A stretch of DNA of 64,000 nucleotides, from contig CANUEZ040000024.1 in NCBI GenBank assembly GCA_948099385.1, forward strand, positions 25,517,001 through 25,581,000. The letters run 5' to 3'. Shown here one piece after another: positions 48,451-62,000 of this stretch; position 1 is the stretch's first letter, and every line of letters starts with the position of its first letter. A program made the translations under genes and the position numbers. This DNA comes from Fasciola hepatica (taxonomy: Eukaryota > Platyhelminthes > Trematoda > Plagiorchiida > Fasciolidae). The notes under the pieces were generated by a model. It did no database searches and was not told the DNA's origin. It was given only the letters and a program-made list of their open reading frames with translations.

Positions 48451-51400
48451 ATGAGGGCTTGTGTGATCACTGGTTTTAACCATTGTGCGTTTCAGCAAAT
48501 TCTCACCGCACGTTTGCTGTACGTCGTTTGTGCCGACGTTTGCTGAGCGTTTTTACGTGAAAATCATTCATTTCTTGTAAATAATCTCTTGACTGAATGA
48601 TGATCATACAACTTGAATATAACTCTTCTCTTTTACGTTCTCTGTGCAGGTTCCCCAGGCGGTCAAATGGATGTATGCCAACAGAGTTAAGAAAATCCCC
48701 TTGTGTTCTGCGCTCATCGGGACACAAGTAAAACGGGAAACATCTAGTCCAAATCCGACCGATGAGACGGAAAGAAAACTGGTATGTTTAGAGGTAACGA
48801 ATGAAAGTTTCATACTCAGCCAAGATATATGATGCTGAAATCTTCTTCTCTATCAACAGCTCTACTGCATTTGTCTATACAGCCAGTCATCGAACGAGGT
48901 TAGCTACACGAAGCACTTGTCAAGCCGAACCAGTCGGGATTTATCTTGGCCAACGCTGAGGATAATGACGTTTCTGGATTCTACAGGATACGAATGTTCG
49001 TAATCCTGGTGCAATTTTCCTAGCGATTCAGACACTGATATAATCGAAGAAACGAACGTCCGTGCACTGTTTACCACCCTCTTTCCAAGAGCATTGCATA
49101 TTGGTGAAATCCTTTATTGAAATCCAAGTGTAATAGGTATTATTTCAGTGTTTCATATAATCAAAAGCCGAAATGATCGTGATTTTCAAAACCAAATTGA
49201 GTATCCTCTTAGGGACACTCGGAGGTCGGCCAGAGCTGAACGCTTCCTGTGTAGACCTTTTGGGGTCACTTAGTGGTACAGGTAGAGGAACAGTCGAAGG
49301 ACTGACTTCAAATTTAGGGTCTATTTTTTGTTAGTTTAGGTATGACGACAGTCCTTAACACACCCAAGAGGCAAAACCAACGTGAATTACGAAAGTAAAC
49401 TTAATTATCCCCTTAGGGTGGGGGGTATTCAGGGGACGGCCTAGTGTCCCCTTGTGCTGATTGGGTTGAACGTGTCATCGAGTTGCACGCAAGGTAGTCT
49501 AAAGGGAGAGATATTTAAGTTTTCGTATGAAAGTCTTGGACATATATTTTGAACACATTGTTTATCAAATCGCCGTTGAACATGCAGTGTTAACCTGGCT
49601 TTTACTCAATGTACCCGCAGGTTTTGTCGTAGGTTTAGGAGAGTACAATTAACAAAATACAGCATGGTTTAGGACAGAAACCAACGATCAAGCTCTTGTT
49701 TGGCATTGTTATTTGTTATTACTATACTTACATTAACCCCATTGGTCATGTCATTCTCTTTTTTCTTCTCACAGTAACACCGATTTGTGATTACACCACG
49801 AGGTGTATTCGCCAGACACTACTGTCCGGTCAACAAACCTTACCACGTTATTTCCCCATCGAGTGTGTTTTTCAGTCTCTTGTACTGCATGTGGACCACC
49901 CATCCATTACTCTAATGCTCAGTACTATGCAAACACGTCAACCAGAGCGGTGATTCCCACTACTATTCAGAATGCGAAGGGGATCAGGAACGAAGATGGT
50001 TAGAGTGTGTTTGCGAGTGGATGCAAGAGGAGCGTTCAAGAGCAGTGGTCAAGTGGCAACCGCGCTTTGTAGTCAGTGTTCGGTTAAACAATAATGTGTT
50101 GAACGAATCAGGGAAGTTAAACCTTGGTACGAATACTTCATTCTAGAAAGCTGACGCTATTAGGCTCCGATGATCGCTGTGATTCGGGAGAGGATGACCC
50201 AAGATCTCTGTGTATCTCTCTAGGTTTTTGGTGCGAAATGTCGGATAATCGATACCGAAAGTTTTCCGACGTCCGTACCTCCTGGGTCTCCCGTAAGTGG
50301 AACTGACCGTGCGCTGAATACCCAACTTGAAAACCGTTTTTTGATGATGGGAGTTGCAACTGACCAACCTAGTTGTACCTGCACACCTCAGCAAACGACC
50401 TGCACGCCCGACATGCGTCGGTCAAACGGTAGATCAACCGCGTCTCATAACCCATTGGTGTTTCGCGGTCACGAGCCAAAAGATGCCGCATCAGGTCCAT
50501 CCAAAATGTATTCAGTTGTCGTCTACAGCTCCACACTAATCAGTCGCCCCTTTGTCCAATGAGTTGTCATCTCTTTGAACATATATTGTTCGCCAAAATC
50601 GCCACCCTCCTAAATAAACTGAACCGTCAGTTCGGAATATTTCAAACAAAACCAACACAAATATACGTTTACATTATACAGTCGCTACCTTTGCGTGAAA
50701 TTTGTTATGAAGATCAGCTCATACCTACGTGTGGTTTCCTAGGCCCACCGCCGAAATAATCAGCTATACATTAGTGCGATCGTTCATTGAAATGGAAACG
50801 TTTTGTGGTGAGTAGAATGGTGTGATCGTTCTCAAACGGTCACTAGTTGGTATATGGTTTAACCACCTTCGGGTGACATAACATTTATCCGTCGGGTTGT
50901 GCTCACTACCAACCGTCTGATAATATCTTGTGCCATACGGTCCCACTCCTCCCTTAAGACAGTCTTCATCTGCCCTAGAGATTTGTATTGCCCCCTTCGA
51001 TCCATTTTCCTTCTAAGCTGCCTCCACGACTTTTCGATTTGATTGAGATCGGGTGATCGAGGTGGCCACTGGAACGTTTCTGTACTGTGATGCGCATGAA
51101 ACTCGTGTGCGATAAGGGATGTGCAGGTGCGTTGTCGTCCTGGACAGTCGCTTTAGTAATTACGCTCAACAGTGGCAGTGTGTCGGATCCGGATTGCCGG
51201 GTAAATGTGACCGTTGACGATACCGCCTAGAAATACAAGCTGGCTTCTCAGACAGACACTGAACTTCCATTGTGCATTTTTGCTATCATCATACGACTTT
51301 TATTATTTCCAGAGATTTGTTTCCAAACACGCCTTTGACGATCACCTTGGAATAAAGAAAATACTGACTCATTGGTCTGAATGATGGATTTCAATTGTTG

Positions 51401-54400
51401 AACTAGTTGATCCGTGTGCTCACTGTCCGTCTCGAAAGACTAAGATATTAGGTAATCTCGTGACATAAATTCCCTGATTGCACGCCGGGTGACCTTCACT
51501 TTTATGAGCATCACGTGAACTCAAGAGAGCAGACAGATGTGTGGGCTTTCAGGTTGGAAAGTACACATTAGTGTGCGTCTGACCTTCATGAAAAATCTCA
51601 TGCAACGATAGACTGTACGGGAGTGTATGGGCTATTTGAGAGGAGTAGCATCTCTGAGTTGGTAGACCGTCGTGGGCTCTGGGTTGTCCTCCATATCTTT
51701 GGACTCTATCACCTACCCAACCATCACTTGTGGCTCCACAGAGCTGAGGCATGCATCATTGGCCACATTCTGGCAAACCGCTCGACAAGCGAACCAAATC
51801 AGGTTGAGGTTAACCAAGGCCTAAAAACCTCAATCTGGCGGCGCCCAGCATGCAAAGACGGATAGTCTTGCGTAGACGGATGAGATCTGTTATGATCCAA
51901 AGGCTACCAAGGAAGTCCGTCTAGTCAACATCGTTACATGGGTCCCTGGGTCTTGATCATCTCTACTGATTGGCGAACCAGCTCCCAGAGAGCCGCCGGA
52001 AACCATGCACCGAGATCGCGTTGGACGCCTTGGGTGTCCTCGACTGGCAGAATGCCATCCAAAAGGCGTGCGGATCGCTTGTTCGGTCACTGGCTGTCAA
52101 CACAGAAACTTCCTGTTGCCTGATAGAGAACACTTGGTTGTGCACGGGCTAGAGTTGCTACCTCGGACAAAAAAGCCGAATGGCGCTGGAAACGCCACTT
52201 CATATCTAATTCCCGAGACTTCACAACAAGTTCCTTTACACACATCACCCATGCTACGGCGTCCCCGGCAAGCGACGCGCCTCGTGTTCTGCACGCGGCC
52301 GGGGTGACAAATACGCCCTAAGACGGGAAATCACATCCAAATCACCCTCTGAAATGTGAGAACACTCTTGGACATCGGAAGCCAGGCCATCACAACACGA
52401 ACGCTACATAAATATCGCATTGAAATCGCATGTCTCTCGGAGGTTCGGCGGCCGAATTCTGGCACACGGTGTATAAAGATTCCGCTATTAAACGACAGTT
52501 GCCACCCCTGTCACAGTAGACCCCCGGACAGCTCTGGTCTCCACGGCATCGCGATAGCTGTCAGCAGCAAGGTTAACAAGACGCCACTCGCATGGAACCC
52601 GATATCCCTTGGATCGCCTTAGCTCGTTTTCGCATGTCACTCTTGAACGTGTCGATTGTTGCGGTCTATGCCCCGACAGTTGCAACCGAAGAAGTGGCAA
52701 AGGACGAGGCTACAAAAGGTGATAAGCAGCGTCCCGAAACGTGACATTCTTCTGGTTGCGGCGGACTGAAACGCCCGCACTGGTGCCTCCACCCAAGAAG
52801 CCATATGCATTCGGGGAAAATATGGTCTCGGACAGCAGTGCAGCAATGCCAAACATCTCGTCAGCTTTGCAGACTTTAACAGCCTAACCGTCACCAATGC
52901 CCGCTTCCAACATCTCACGGTGCACTTGCTAACGTGGTACTCTAATGACGATCACACAGCGCACCGGATCGAATACGTTCTAATACGATCACGCTGGTCA
53001 TCTTCGACTGAAGATTGCCGGTCCTATCGAGGCACGGAGACTGGTACGAGAATGGCACTGACCACACCCTCGTCAATGTGCGCTTTAAAATCCACCTAAC
53101 CAGTAACCTCAAAATCTGCCCGCAGCGGATTGTTATAGCAGCGTTAGGATCGACGAGAAAGCGCCAGGCGGTCTTAGACGCTATTGCCTCCCATCTAGCC
53201 ATCACGTTCATGGGTGAAGTAGACGTACCAGTGAAAAATCAATGAATTTCACTGAAGGCATCAATCCAACAACCCGTTTTAGACGAACTGGGATTTACAT
53301 GACGTCGACGGAAAGGCTGTCTCTCAGGGGTGAATCTTTAGTTATTCAAAGAGGCTAGAGATATCCGCCTACATGGTTACCCAGACATCCGTGATATCAG
53401 ACGAAAAGCCACTCGTTCGACCAAAAGTGACCGCAAAATCTACTGGACCGAAATCACGGAATCCAAGGAAACTGCGACTAACTGCAACGACTTCCTAAAG
53501 CTCTTCCGCCTTATCCCTACTGCATCCGGTGAGCGACAGTCGACAGAACCCCTCCATCGTGACACTACCGGGCTGCTCATTCTTGAGCAAACTAAAAGTA
53601 TGCAACGATGTACCGAAGACTTTGATTGTTTACTGAACCATCTCGCTGTAAGCTCTGTGAATCAAATGCCAGCAATCCAGATTGAGATCTATGACGTTAT
53701 TAGCAACCTATCATACCGAAATAATATCATAGATGTAATAGACAAACTGATAAGCCTAAAAGCCCTTGGAAATGGCATCATACCGAGATATATAAATCGT
53801 CTTTCGACTCTGTTTAAGCCATTGCATAACCTGTATTGTTCAATCTGGGGAAAAGAACAATTCTCAGTGGACTGGAAAACTTCGGTAATACTCTCTCTTC
53901 CGAAGAAAGGCAACAAAACTGTGCGCTCAAGCTATCGTGGCATCAGTTTAATCAACGTGGGCGCAAAAATATTCTTCGCGTTTTTGTTGAACCGCTTCTC
54001 AGCGATGTACGGCGCGCGCACACGCCCTAACCAAGGAGGCTTCCGCCGTGGGAGATGGTGTATGGATCAAATATTCACTCTCCGCAGAGTATGAGAACAT
54101 CGCTACAGTTTTCAGTAACGGACTGCAGCTTGTTTTTAGGGATTTTTGTGCTGCTTTTGACTCGGTTGACAGAGAATCATTATGGGCTGTACTACAAGCG
54201 GATGGAATGCCCCTTAAAGCATATCAGTTTCATGAAGTCGTACTACGCAAATACGCGTGCAAGAATACACATCCACGAAGAGGAATCCTATGATTTCCTC
54301 CTCAATTCTGGTGTTAGACAAGGCTGTCCCCTGTCGCCAATGCTGTCCAACTACACCATCGATTGGATAGTGCGTCAGGCGCTCACTGATTACCCTGGTA

Positions 54401-57400
54401 TTCAGCTGGGCATCGATGCGTTCCTCGCCGGTTTGGAATTCGCGGACGAAATCATTAGCCTTGGATACCGCCTTCCAAACGGTTCTGAATCGCATGAAAT
54501 CCTTCGCAAAATCCATGAAATTAGATGTCTGTATATTGAGACCAAGATTCTTCCGACGTGCGCTACACAGTTCATCCTGCCGATATACATGGACGGCGAA
54601 CAAGTCGAACACGTTCCAGCGTTCAAATATCTCCCAAACGATCAAGCTAAAGATAAAGTCAAGTTGTGCATTGACAATGCCAGGATTGCATTTCTCCAGC
54701 TTCACAATGCACCCTTGACACGCAGCGAAATCAACCCCGATCCGCTTCTTCCGGGTCGCTATCCTTCCAGTACTGATCTGCTGTTGCGAAACATGGCCAC
54801 TACGTGCCGTGGACATCAGAAGGCTTGACGTGTTTGATCACTAATGTTTGCGACGGATCGTGGAAGTGGCTTGGCACGACATGCTTTGAATCCACGCAGT
54901 AAGATAACGGTGCTTCGATATCGAGTTGCTGTCAGCGTTCCTTTACCGACGAAATTTACAGTGTTTGGGACATGTACTACGAGGTCCAAACACGGAGATC
55001 TCAAAAAATGCCTCTCTCCTGTTCCATGTTCAGATTGGCGCTGTCGCACTGGAAGACAGCTTTAAACATGGGTCTATTCTGTCAAATTAGACGTTGAGCG
55101 ATTATGATTCCAGTCTGCCTTCGGCGTTCGCAACTGGGAGCGGAGCTAGATTTCCATTTGATCAGGTCTCACATCCGATCGTCGTTATTGGGCAGGTGTC
55201 ATTCGTGACATCCATGAAGCCAGTTCATCCTCCCGCAGGAGCTGGCCGCATAGAACTAAAAGTAAGTAAGCGAGCTGTATGACGTTAAAGTACAACAGTG
55301 TTGGATTTAATGTGTTAGAACCGAGATCGGTTCGGAGTGTATCTAAAAATCAATGCACCATGTGCAATTTTACAGTAAGATTTTACTGTCCAATAACAGC
55401 ATAGTCGAAATCGTTGGTAGGTTGTCGACCTTTCAGTCACCACGGGTGACCTTTTTCAAGACTGGCTTTACGAACGAATGGAACTGGCTTCATTTCATCT
55501 CTAATCAGGCGGGATGGGTTTCATCATGCAAAATTGTATCGGCATCCCAGTGAAAATACACTCGGAGCATTTTGAAGGGTTAGTGCGTGATAAAGTCATG
55601 GGTTTTCACGAGATTCCGGGATCACTCTGGACAGTCTGCGCCAATTGTCGATGTGCATTCCTGATCATCTTCGTATAGTTTTCCTTGAACATATTCGCTT
55701 TAAAAAATAATAAAGCGACTCCTCAGATTCGCAAAGTCAAAAGGTGAGTAACTTCGTCTTCATCAGTCGGTTTTTCTCACAGTTTTATTTGTTTTTCTAT
55801 AATCAGTTGTATCTGTTGATTACCACAAATGATTTTGTCTACCCTCAGCCTTAACCACAATCCTCGTAACCAAATTGCACAAGTTTTGTGACGAATGCAA
55901 GAGTTTTTATTTAGGCAAACTGTTTTTCCGGAATCAAACCAGATTTTGTACCAATCGGTAAAGGGGCGGTCACCCATGCGATAACTATGTGGTTATGAGC
56001 TGTTAACCAGCCGTTGGGGCTGCGTTTTTTTATACGTGGAGAAATACCCAGATTCACAATGGTAAACGCCGAGAGAAACTTGAAAAATGCGGTATTGGAA
56101 TTTAATCGTTCTTCCGTACGCGGGATTTTTGATGGGATTATTCTCACTGAACTAGTTAACGAAGCATGAAAAGATGTAGCACAGCCAACTGGAAGAGATC
56201 CAGCGCCTGGATTCCAAACGGGCAAGTGGATTAACTGGAATTATTTGATTCATTGAAATGAAGCTCTTACTGGGCCATGACATGCTGACGTCAAAAGGCT
56301 TTCATTCTGACTCCGCCAGTTTCCAGTAGTCATTCTTGGTTTACCGATACGTGACGCGAATGCCTGTTCATAATCCTTAATCTCCCTCCTTTAATATCGC
56401 TCTCCGCTCGTCTAGTTTGTGCACAGTCTGCTTCGTTTTCATTTGGATGGCACGGACCTCCTTGGTGTTTCGGATCGACAATTTTCAACTGATCGAGCCA
56501 AAGTTGACCACGAGAGCAATAAGCCTCAGGACAGTAGTTCCGTTGATATTACTCTGAACTCGAATGAAAATAGAGCTCTGTTGGATAAACGGCCTTTCGA
56601 GGATGCAATAAAACAAACCGGTGAGTACGAGAAAGATTATTTTTACTGGAAAAAGTCATCTCTGATCGTAAATTTTGCCGCGGTTAATGCACATTCTAGT
56701 GTATACCACATTTGAATTATGTGTTTGGTGGAGTTTGCATTTACTACTTAAAAATATGGTAGCAGTAGCGAAAAAAATTATTGGTAAATGAACAACGCAA
56801 AATGTGACGGCACACGGACGGAAAACAGTGAGCTACAACACGGTATACGAAACGTGCGATAACACCCTCCGAACAAACGAATACCGGATTATCGTTGATT
56901 GTATATATGTGATGCAAATGAGAGTCCAGTCCAGTTCAGTTCACTAACCATTAACCATTAACTGTGTACGATGGCCTTGGTTGCTATATCCCAGTGATAG
57001 CATCAATAGGAAATGACGAGAAAGAACTGGAATGTGAAAGGAGTAATAACGGAACTATAAATATAAATATCACGTCGTTAAGGAAAGTTTTTGGATACAA
57101 GAGCGCCACTGATCGCGACACCTAGCCATGTCTTTCAGTTTATCTAACCATAGAGTGGGCGAGTCTCTTGGACTCCACCCAGCAAGTCTAACACGCTCAA
57201 TATGGCCAAGTTCACGGGTTGGATTTTTCATATCTTTCTTCCAGGTCATATACTGGCCACCCTTACCCATCTCCCAACCGTTACCAGCCTCAGTGAACAT
57301 TGCGCGCCGAGGAATCCTGTCAGGGGACATGCGCAACACCTGTCCCAACCATTTTAGCGTGGTGAGCTTGAGTGCTTCATCTAATGATTTGGTTTATGAA

Positions 57401-59037
57401 CCTGAGGCTCTCCTCCGAACCTCAGCATTTATTATACGGTATTCCCACCATATTTGGACAATGCTCTGAAGATATCGGCGTTCAAATACCAACAATCTTC
57501 GTGTATCCTCCACCCTCAGTGGCCATGTTTCTGAACCAAACAGAAGCATTAGCCTGACAATTGCAGCGTATACTCGGCCCTTGATAGGTAAACGGATGTC
57601 ATGTCTACGCCACAGATGGCTGAGATTGGCAGAAGCCAGACGAGCCTTCTGTACTCAAAGACACCTCATTCGATATCCGACCTCCGGGTGAAATGCAGCT
57701 GCCCAAATAATAGAATTTGTTTATCTGGTCTATAGTTTCACCAGACACTGAGACGTTTGGCGTTGGACCAACCCAGTCTTGCAACAGCATCTTGCACTTT
57801 GAAGGTGCGAAACGCATGCCGAACATTGCTATGCAGTTACTCAAGCTGTCCATAAAGCCTGCAACTTACCTGGATCGTCACTGAGAAGAACAATGTCGTC
57901 CGCATATCCAAGGTCTGACATCCTTCCACCCGGGAAAAGCTCAACACCACCATCGTCACCTGACAGAAGCGCGGTCTTCAGAACCATATCAATCACAAAG
58001 TTGAAGAGAAGGGGAGAAAGGTTGAAACTCTTACCTTAACCACCTTCTGTGGTGAATTTGAATGAAAGAGCACCGTAGACCCGAACTCAGCTTCGGCTGT
58101 TCGTGTAAAAGGAATTTATGATGGAAATGAATTTCTATGGTACACCGTTTAACAAGAGACAGCGCCAGAGAACTGTGCGGTCGATTGAGTCGAATGCCGC
58201 TTCAAGATCAAGAAAAGCGGAAATGGTGTGCCTACAGAGGGTGTGTCCCTGTTCTAAAGCTGGTCGAAGAGTAAAGATATGATCAACATAACCTCGACCA
58301 TGTCTAAACAGCTTGATTCTCGAGCCAGTACTGTTCACGAGCTTTAGATAAGCGGCGGAGAATAATACCGCCAAGCAGTTTAGATGCGATGCTAACCCAA
58401 CTTCCTTGTGGTTTTCACAGGAGAACCTGTTACCTTTCTTATACATCGATTCAACCATCGACTCACACCAACTCTTTGGAACTTGTTCCCTCTCCCATAC
58501 GAAATGGAGGAGTTTTGTCAACTCCAGTAACAGGGCTGGGCCACCATCTTGGAGAACTGACGGAGACAACCCATTCGGTCCAGCAGCCTTATGTCATTTA
58601 AGGTAGCCTATCTCATAGAGAATCTTCACTTCTGATGGAAGATTGGTATCTACAGCCACAGCTATAACCATCGTACTAGTTAGCAAATCTGTCATGGATA
58701 AAGGCCAGTTAAACTGTTTCTCGAAATGCTACATCCAACGAACTAGACGACGCTCCTGAGTCTGAATCAGTGAGCCGTTCACCTCTTTGATCAGTTCGCT
58801 AACGCCTGGCTTTCGTGTACAGGTGTTTCTGATTAGGCGGAAAAAGTTGAGGCTGTTGCCAATCGCCGCAGCTTTTCCCATCTCCCTACACTTCGCAATC
58901 CTCCACTGCTCACGGTCGATTCTCAGGCTACGAATCAGTTGGCGTTTAAGGCGTCTCCGTGCCTCATCATATCTCGAATCCGGGGGAATCGATCTGCGAA
59001 TATCTAACAGCACAACTGAGGATGCAGATATGCATCG

Positions 59038-59091
<54 letters not shown>

Positions 59092-62000
59092 TGGTTCTTG
59101 AACCTTGGACAGTATTAGCAGCCACAAACAAAGCTTATTGGATAACTGTCCATTGCTGTTCTGGATCCTGGGCATTTGGCTGCATCGATAACTCGGTGGA
59201 TAATTCTGCTTGGGAGGCAGATCGATGGTTATGTCCAGTAGCAGTCAAGGGCGACGGTTGGCTTTTGTGTTGTTTCGGCCACCGATGAGAGGTAGCCCGA
59301 AACGCGCACGGACAAAAGCGTGATCAGTGTCCAAGGACGTTGATCAAAATGATCGACAGTCTCCAATTGATCCGCGCCAGCAGTAACCGATAACAATGTG
59401 GTCGATCTGAGTCCAACACTGTGAGGACGCCACATTAATCGGTGCCGCATTTTGTGCGAGAAATTTGTACTCCCTAGAAATAGTCTATGGTCGGAACATA
59501 GTTGGATGAGTCGGTCACCGATATCTGTTCGTTCGGCTAGACGCCAAATCGGCCACCTATGTACTTCTCCATTTCGTCTAGGCTTTCAACTTGGGCATTG
59601 AAATCATCAGCAACAGCCATTATATCAGCAGAGCACACGCTGTGGAGCAATGAGACAAAATTTTATAGACAACTTTAGCCTCAGGAGAGTTACAGTTAGT
59701 TGGAGCGCAAACAGACACGACAACCAGGCATCGATACTTTAGTCTATTGCTGTTGACATGCATAGAACCATTCAGGCGAACCGCACACAGATGACTGCTG
59801 ACTGGGATCCAGTTAAGCAGTGCATGCTCAGCTTTCATGCCCAGAGCGATGCCAACGCCAGTCTGACTACAAGCACGAGACACCAAATCACCCAATATGC
59901 GAAAAGCGAGTCGAGAATCCGAGTTTTCATCTGGGGAGCGGAGTGTGACCACTGAAATGGGGTCTTGAATGTGTATTTCTGAGACACAACACACATCTAT
60001 TTGAAAGGTTTCAAGAGTTCTAGCTAGGGCAGCCTGTTGCCCCGTTTGGCAAGGTGTGCGGACGTTGGAAGTAGCTAAGTGAAGAGAATGCTTAGGTCAG
60101 AAAATCTGTCCTCTATATTTCCCTGTCTCAAGCTATTCTCTTTAAGGAGAGCTGCAGGTTCTCGGTCACAACTAAGTGTGGCTTCTTGTATCCATTTAGA
60201 ACTGGGATGTAAAGGATGGAGAGCAGAGAGATAAGAAATGTTTCCCGAGAGACCGTTTGAAATCTCTGGCCGCATCATACTTCGCGGCCGCCCACATCGC
60301 AGAGAAAGTTTCTCTTCGGGAAACGTAACTTAGTCTTTGATTCAAATGTCTGACTGAATAGGCAATGAGGCGCTAACCCAGCACGAAAACGTGACCGAAG
60401 AGTCCGTGGAGAAAATTCGTCTGGTCTGTCACGTGAGACCTGATTGTCGCATGCACTCTGTTTTGTCTTTCCTGGTGCTTTGTTATCGATCCGGTTTTCG
60501 GATTCAATCCTTAGCCCCATCTACCCAGTGGAGCAAGCGGAACATGGACGGGGCAGTATCCTTTGGGTCGGGGGCTGCCCAGCTTAGGCGGGCGATAGCT
60601 ACTCCAAGAAGTGTGATGATTTCTCCCACCGTAGATAGAACCTCCAGGTACTCCACGCTTACGTCCATCCAGTGGGGGATTTTCAGACCGGCAAACTGTT
60701 TCTGTCCGTGTTTTTTTGATGAAGTGTTCTCTCTAGGGCCACAGTAAGTAGAACCAGATGTTGCCCAGCAGCTGGTTCAGAGACAGAACTTCGTCTGGCC
60801 TCTGCGCATTGATTTGTCAAGCATGACTGCATCTCCGGCTTAAGGAAGCCATTCTGCATAGCTCTTTGGGTCATGGAGGCACGCAAGCCATAAAACCACG
60901 TCAGGGTGCAATCTCGGCGTAATGCAGATTAGAGGCTCAATTTTAACCTCATCATTGGAGCATAATCCCACAGCACGAGTTCAAATGAACGGCATATTAC
61001 CAGGCACGTTTTCTGGATTACACTAAGTGTACTTATTCAGTTTAACTTATTGTTGTGGATGTGTATAATGTCTTTTTACACATGTACAACTAGTTTTTAG
61101 GGTCTAGCCTGCTTTAGTGTACTGTCATCATCATTCTCAACGCAGAGCGGGATTCTTAAACACACTTCACTAAACGGTGTATGAACGTCCACTGATACGA
61201 AAGGAGAACAAATATTTACGACAGACCGGCATGAGGGTAAGACGAGCAAAAATCCCGGTGGACGTTTTGAACTCCGTCACCACTGATCGACAACTTCACC
61301 ATCGCTTGGTTTATTAACGCACGTATGGGTCAGAGCTTTGAATAATTTACGGCTTTCACGATAAAAGCTACTGGCCCCACTCTGTAGTACAGTGTGTTCT
61401 TTGGGAGTGGGTAACCCACTGACACTTCGAATGTCTACTACTACCACTGAAAACTGCAGCAGTAGTGAGTTTTTTGACTTTTTCCGAATTCCCGCGAGAA
61501 AAATTGGGTTGCACTGTCCACTTGAGAAAACGGTGAACGGCATCGGAATTTGTAAGTTATACATTCAAATATGCTATTTCTAACCACGAAATGATCTGAT
61601 AAAGCTACCTACGAAAATTGAGTGGACCGTTAGCGTTGTATAAACCAACATGAACTCGTTCATTGTGGATAAATGGATCATGTTGGTCAGTTACCAGTGC
61701 CTTGTACATTGGACTTATGGTTATCGAAACTGGCCTGGAATAATCAATAAGCGTAAGATGCCAACGGACATTATTGGAGAGGAATTACTGTTATTGCACT
61801 CAAACGGAAATCCTTCTACTGAATGCGGTTGATTACTTTGGTGTCACGCCCTTCAAGTTCCCTGAAGGAAATTTCATAGAGATCATTTTAGTCAAGATCA
61901 CTGGTAGTGCTCCGAAAACCTGTTGATATTGCATCCATCATTCTTGAGTGGCAATTTGTAGTGTAAAACTAACCCTCTAACAGCGTTCATTGCGCTTGAC

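Noticed and set aside
48171..48546. Frames of 99 and 120 codons on both strands across the TA tract
   Set aside because: They consist of Tyr-Ile repeats from a dinucleotide microsatellite; not coding.
49775..49953. Possible extra PHF12-like exon after a good acceptor (CTTCTCACAG at 49774)
   Set aside because: In the phase set by the previous exon it starts with a TAA stop, and the neighbouring exons already join in phase without it. An acceptor at 49875 gives an open frame but has no good donor and no similarity.
54214..54816. 200-codon minus-strand frame
   Set aside because: It is exactly opposite the LINE reverse transcriptase at 54055-54828; a shadow frame.
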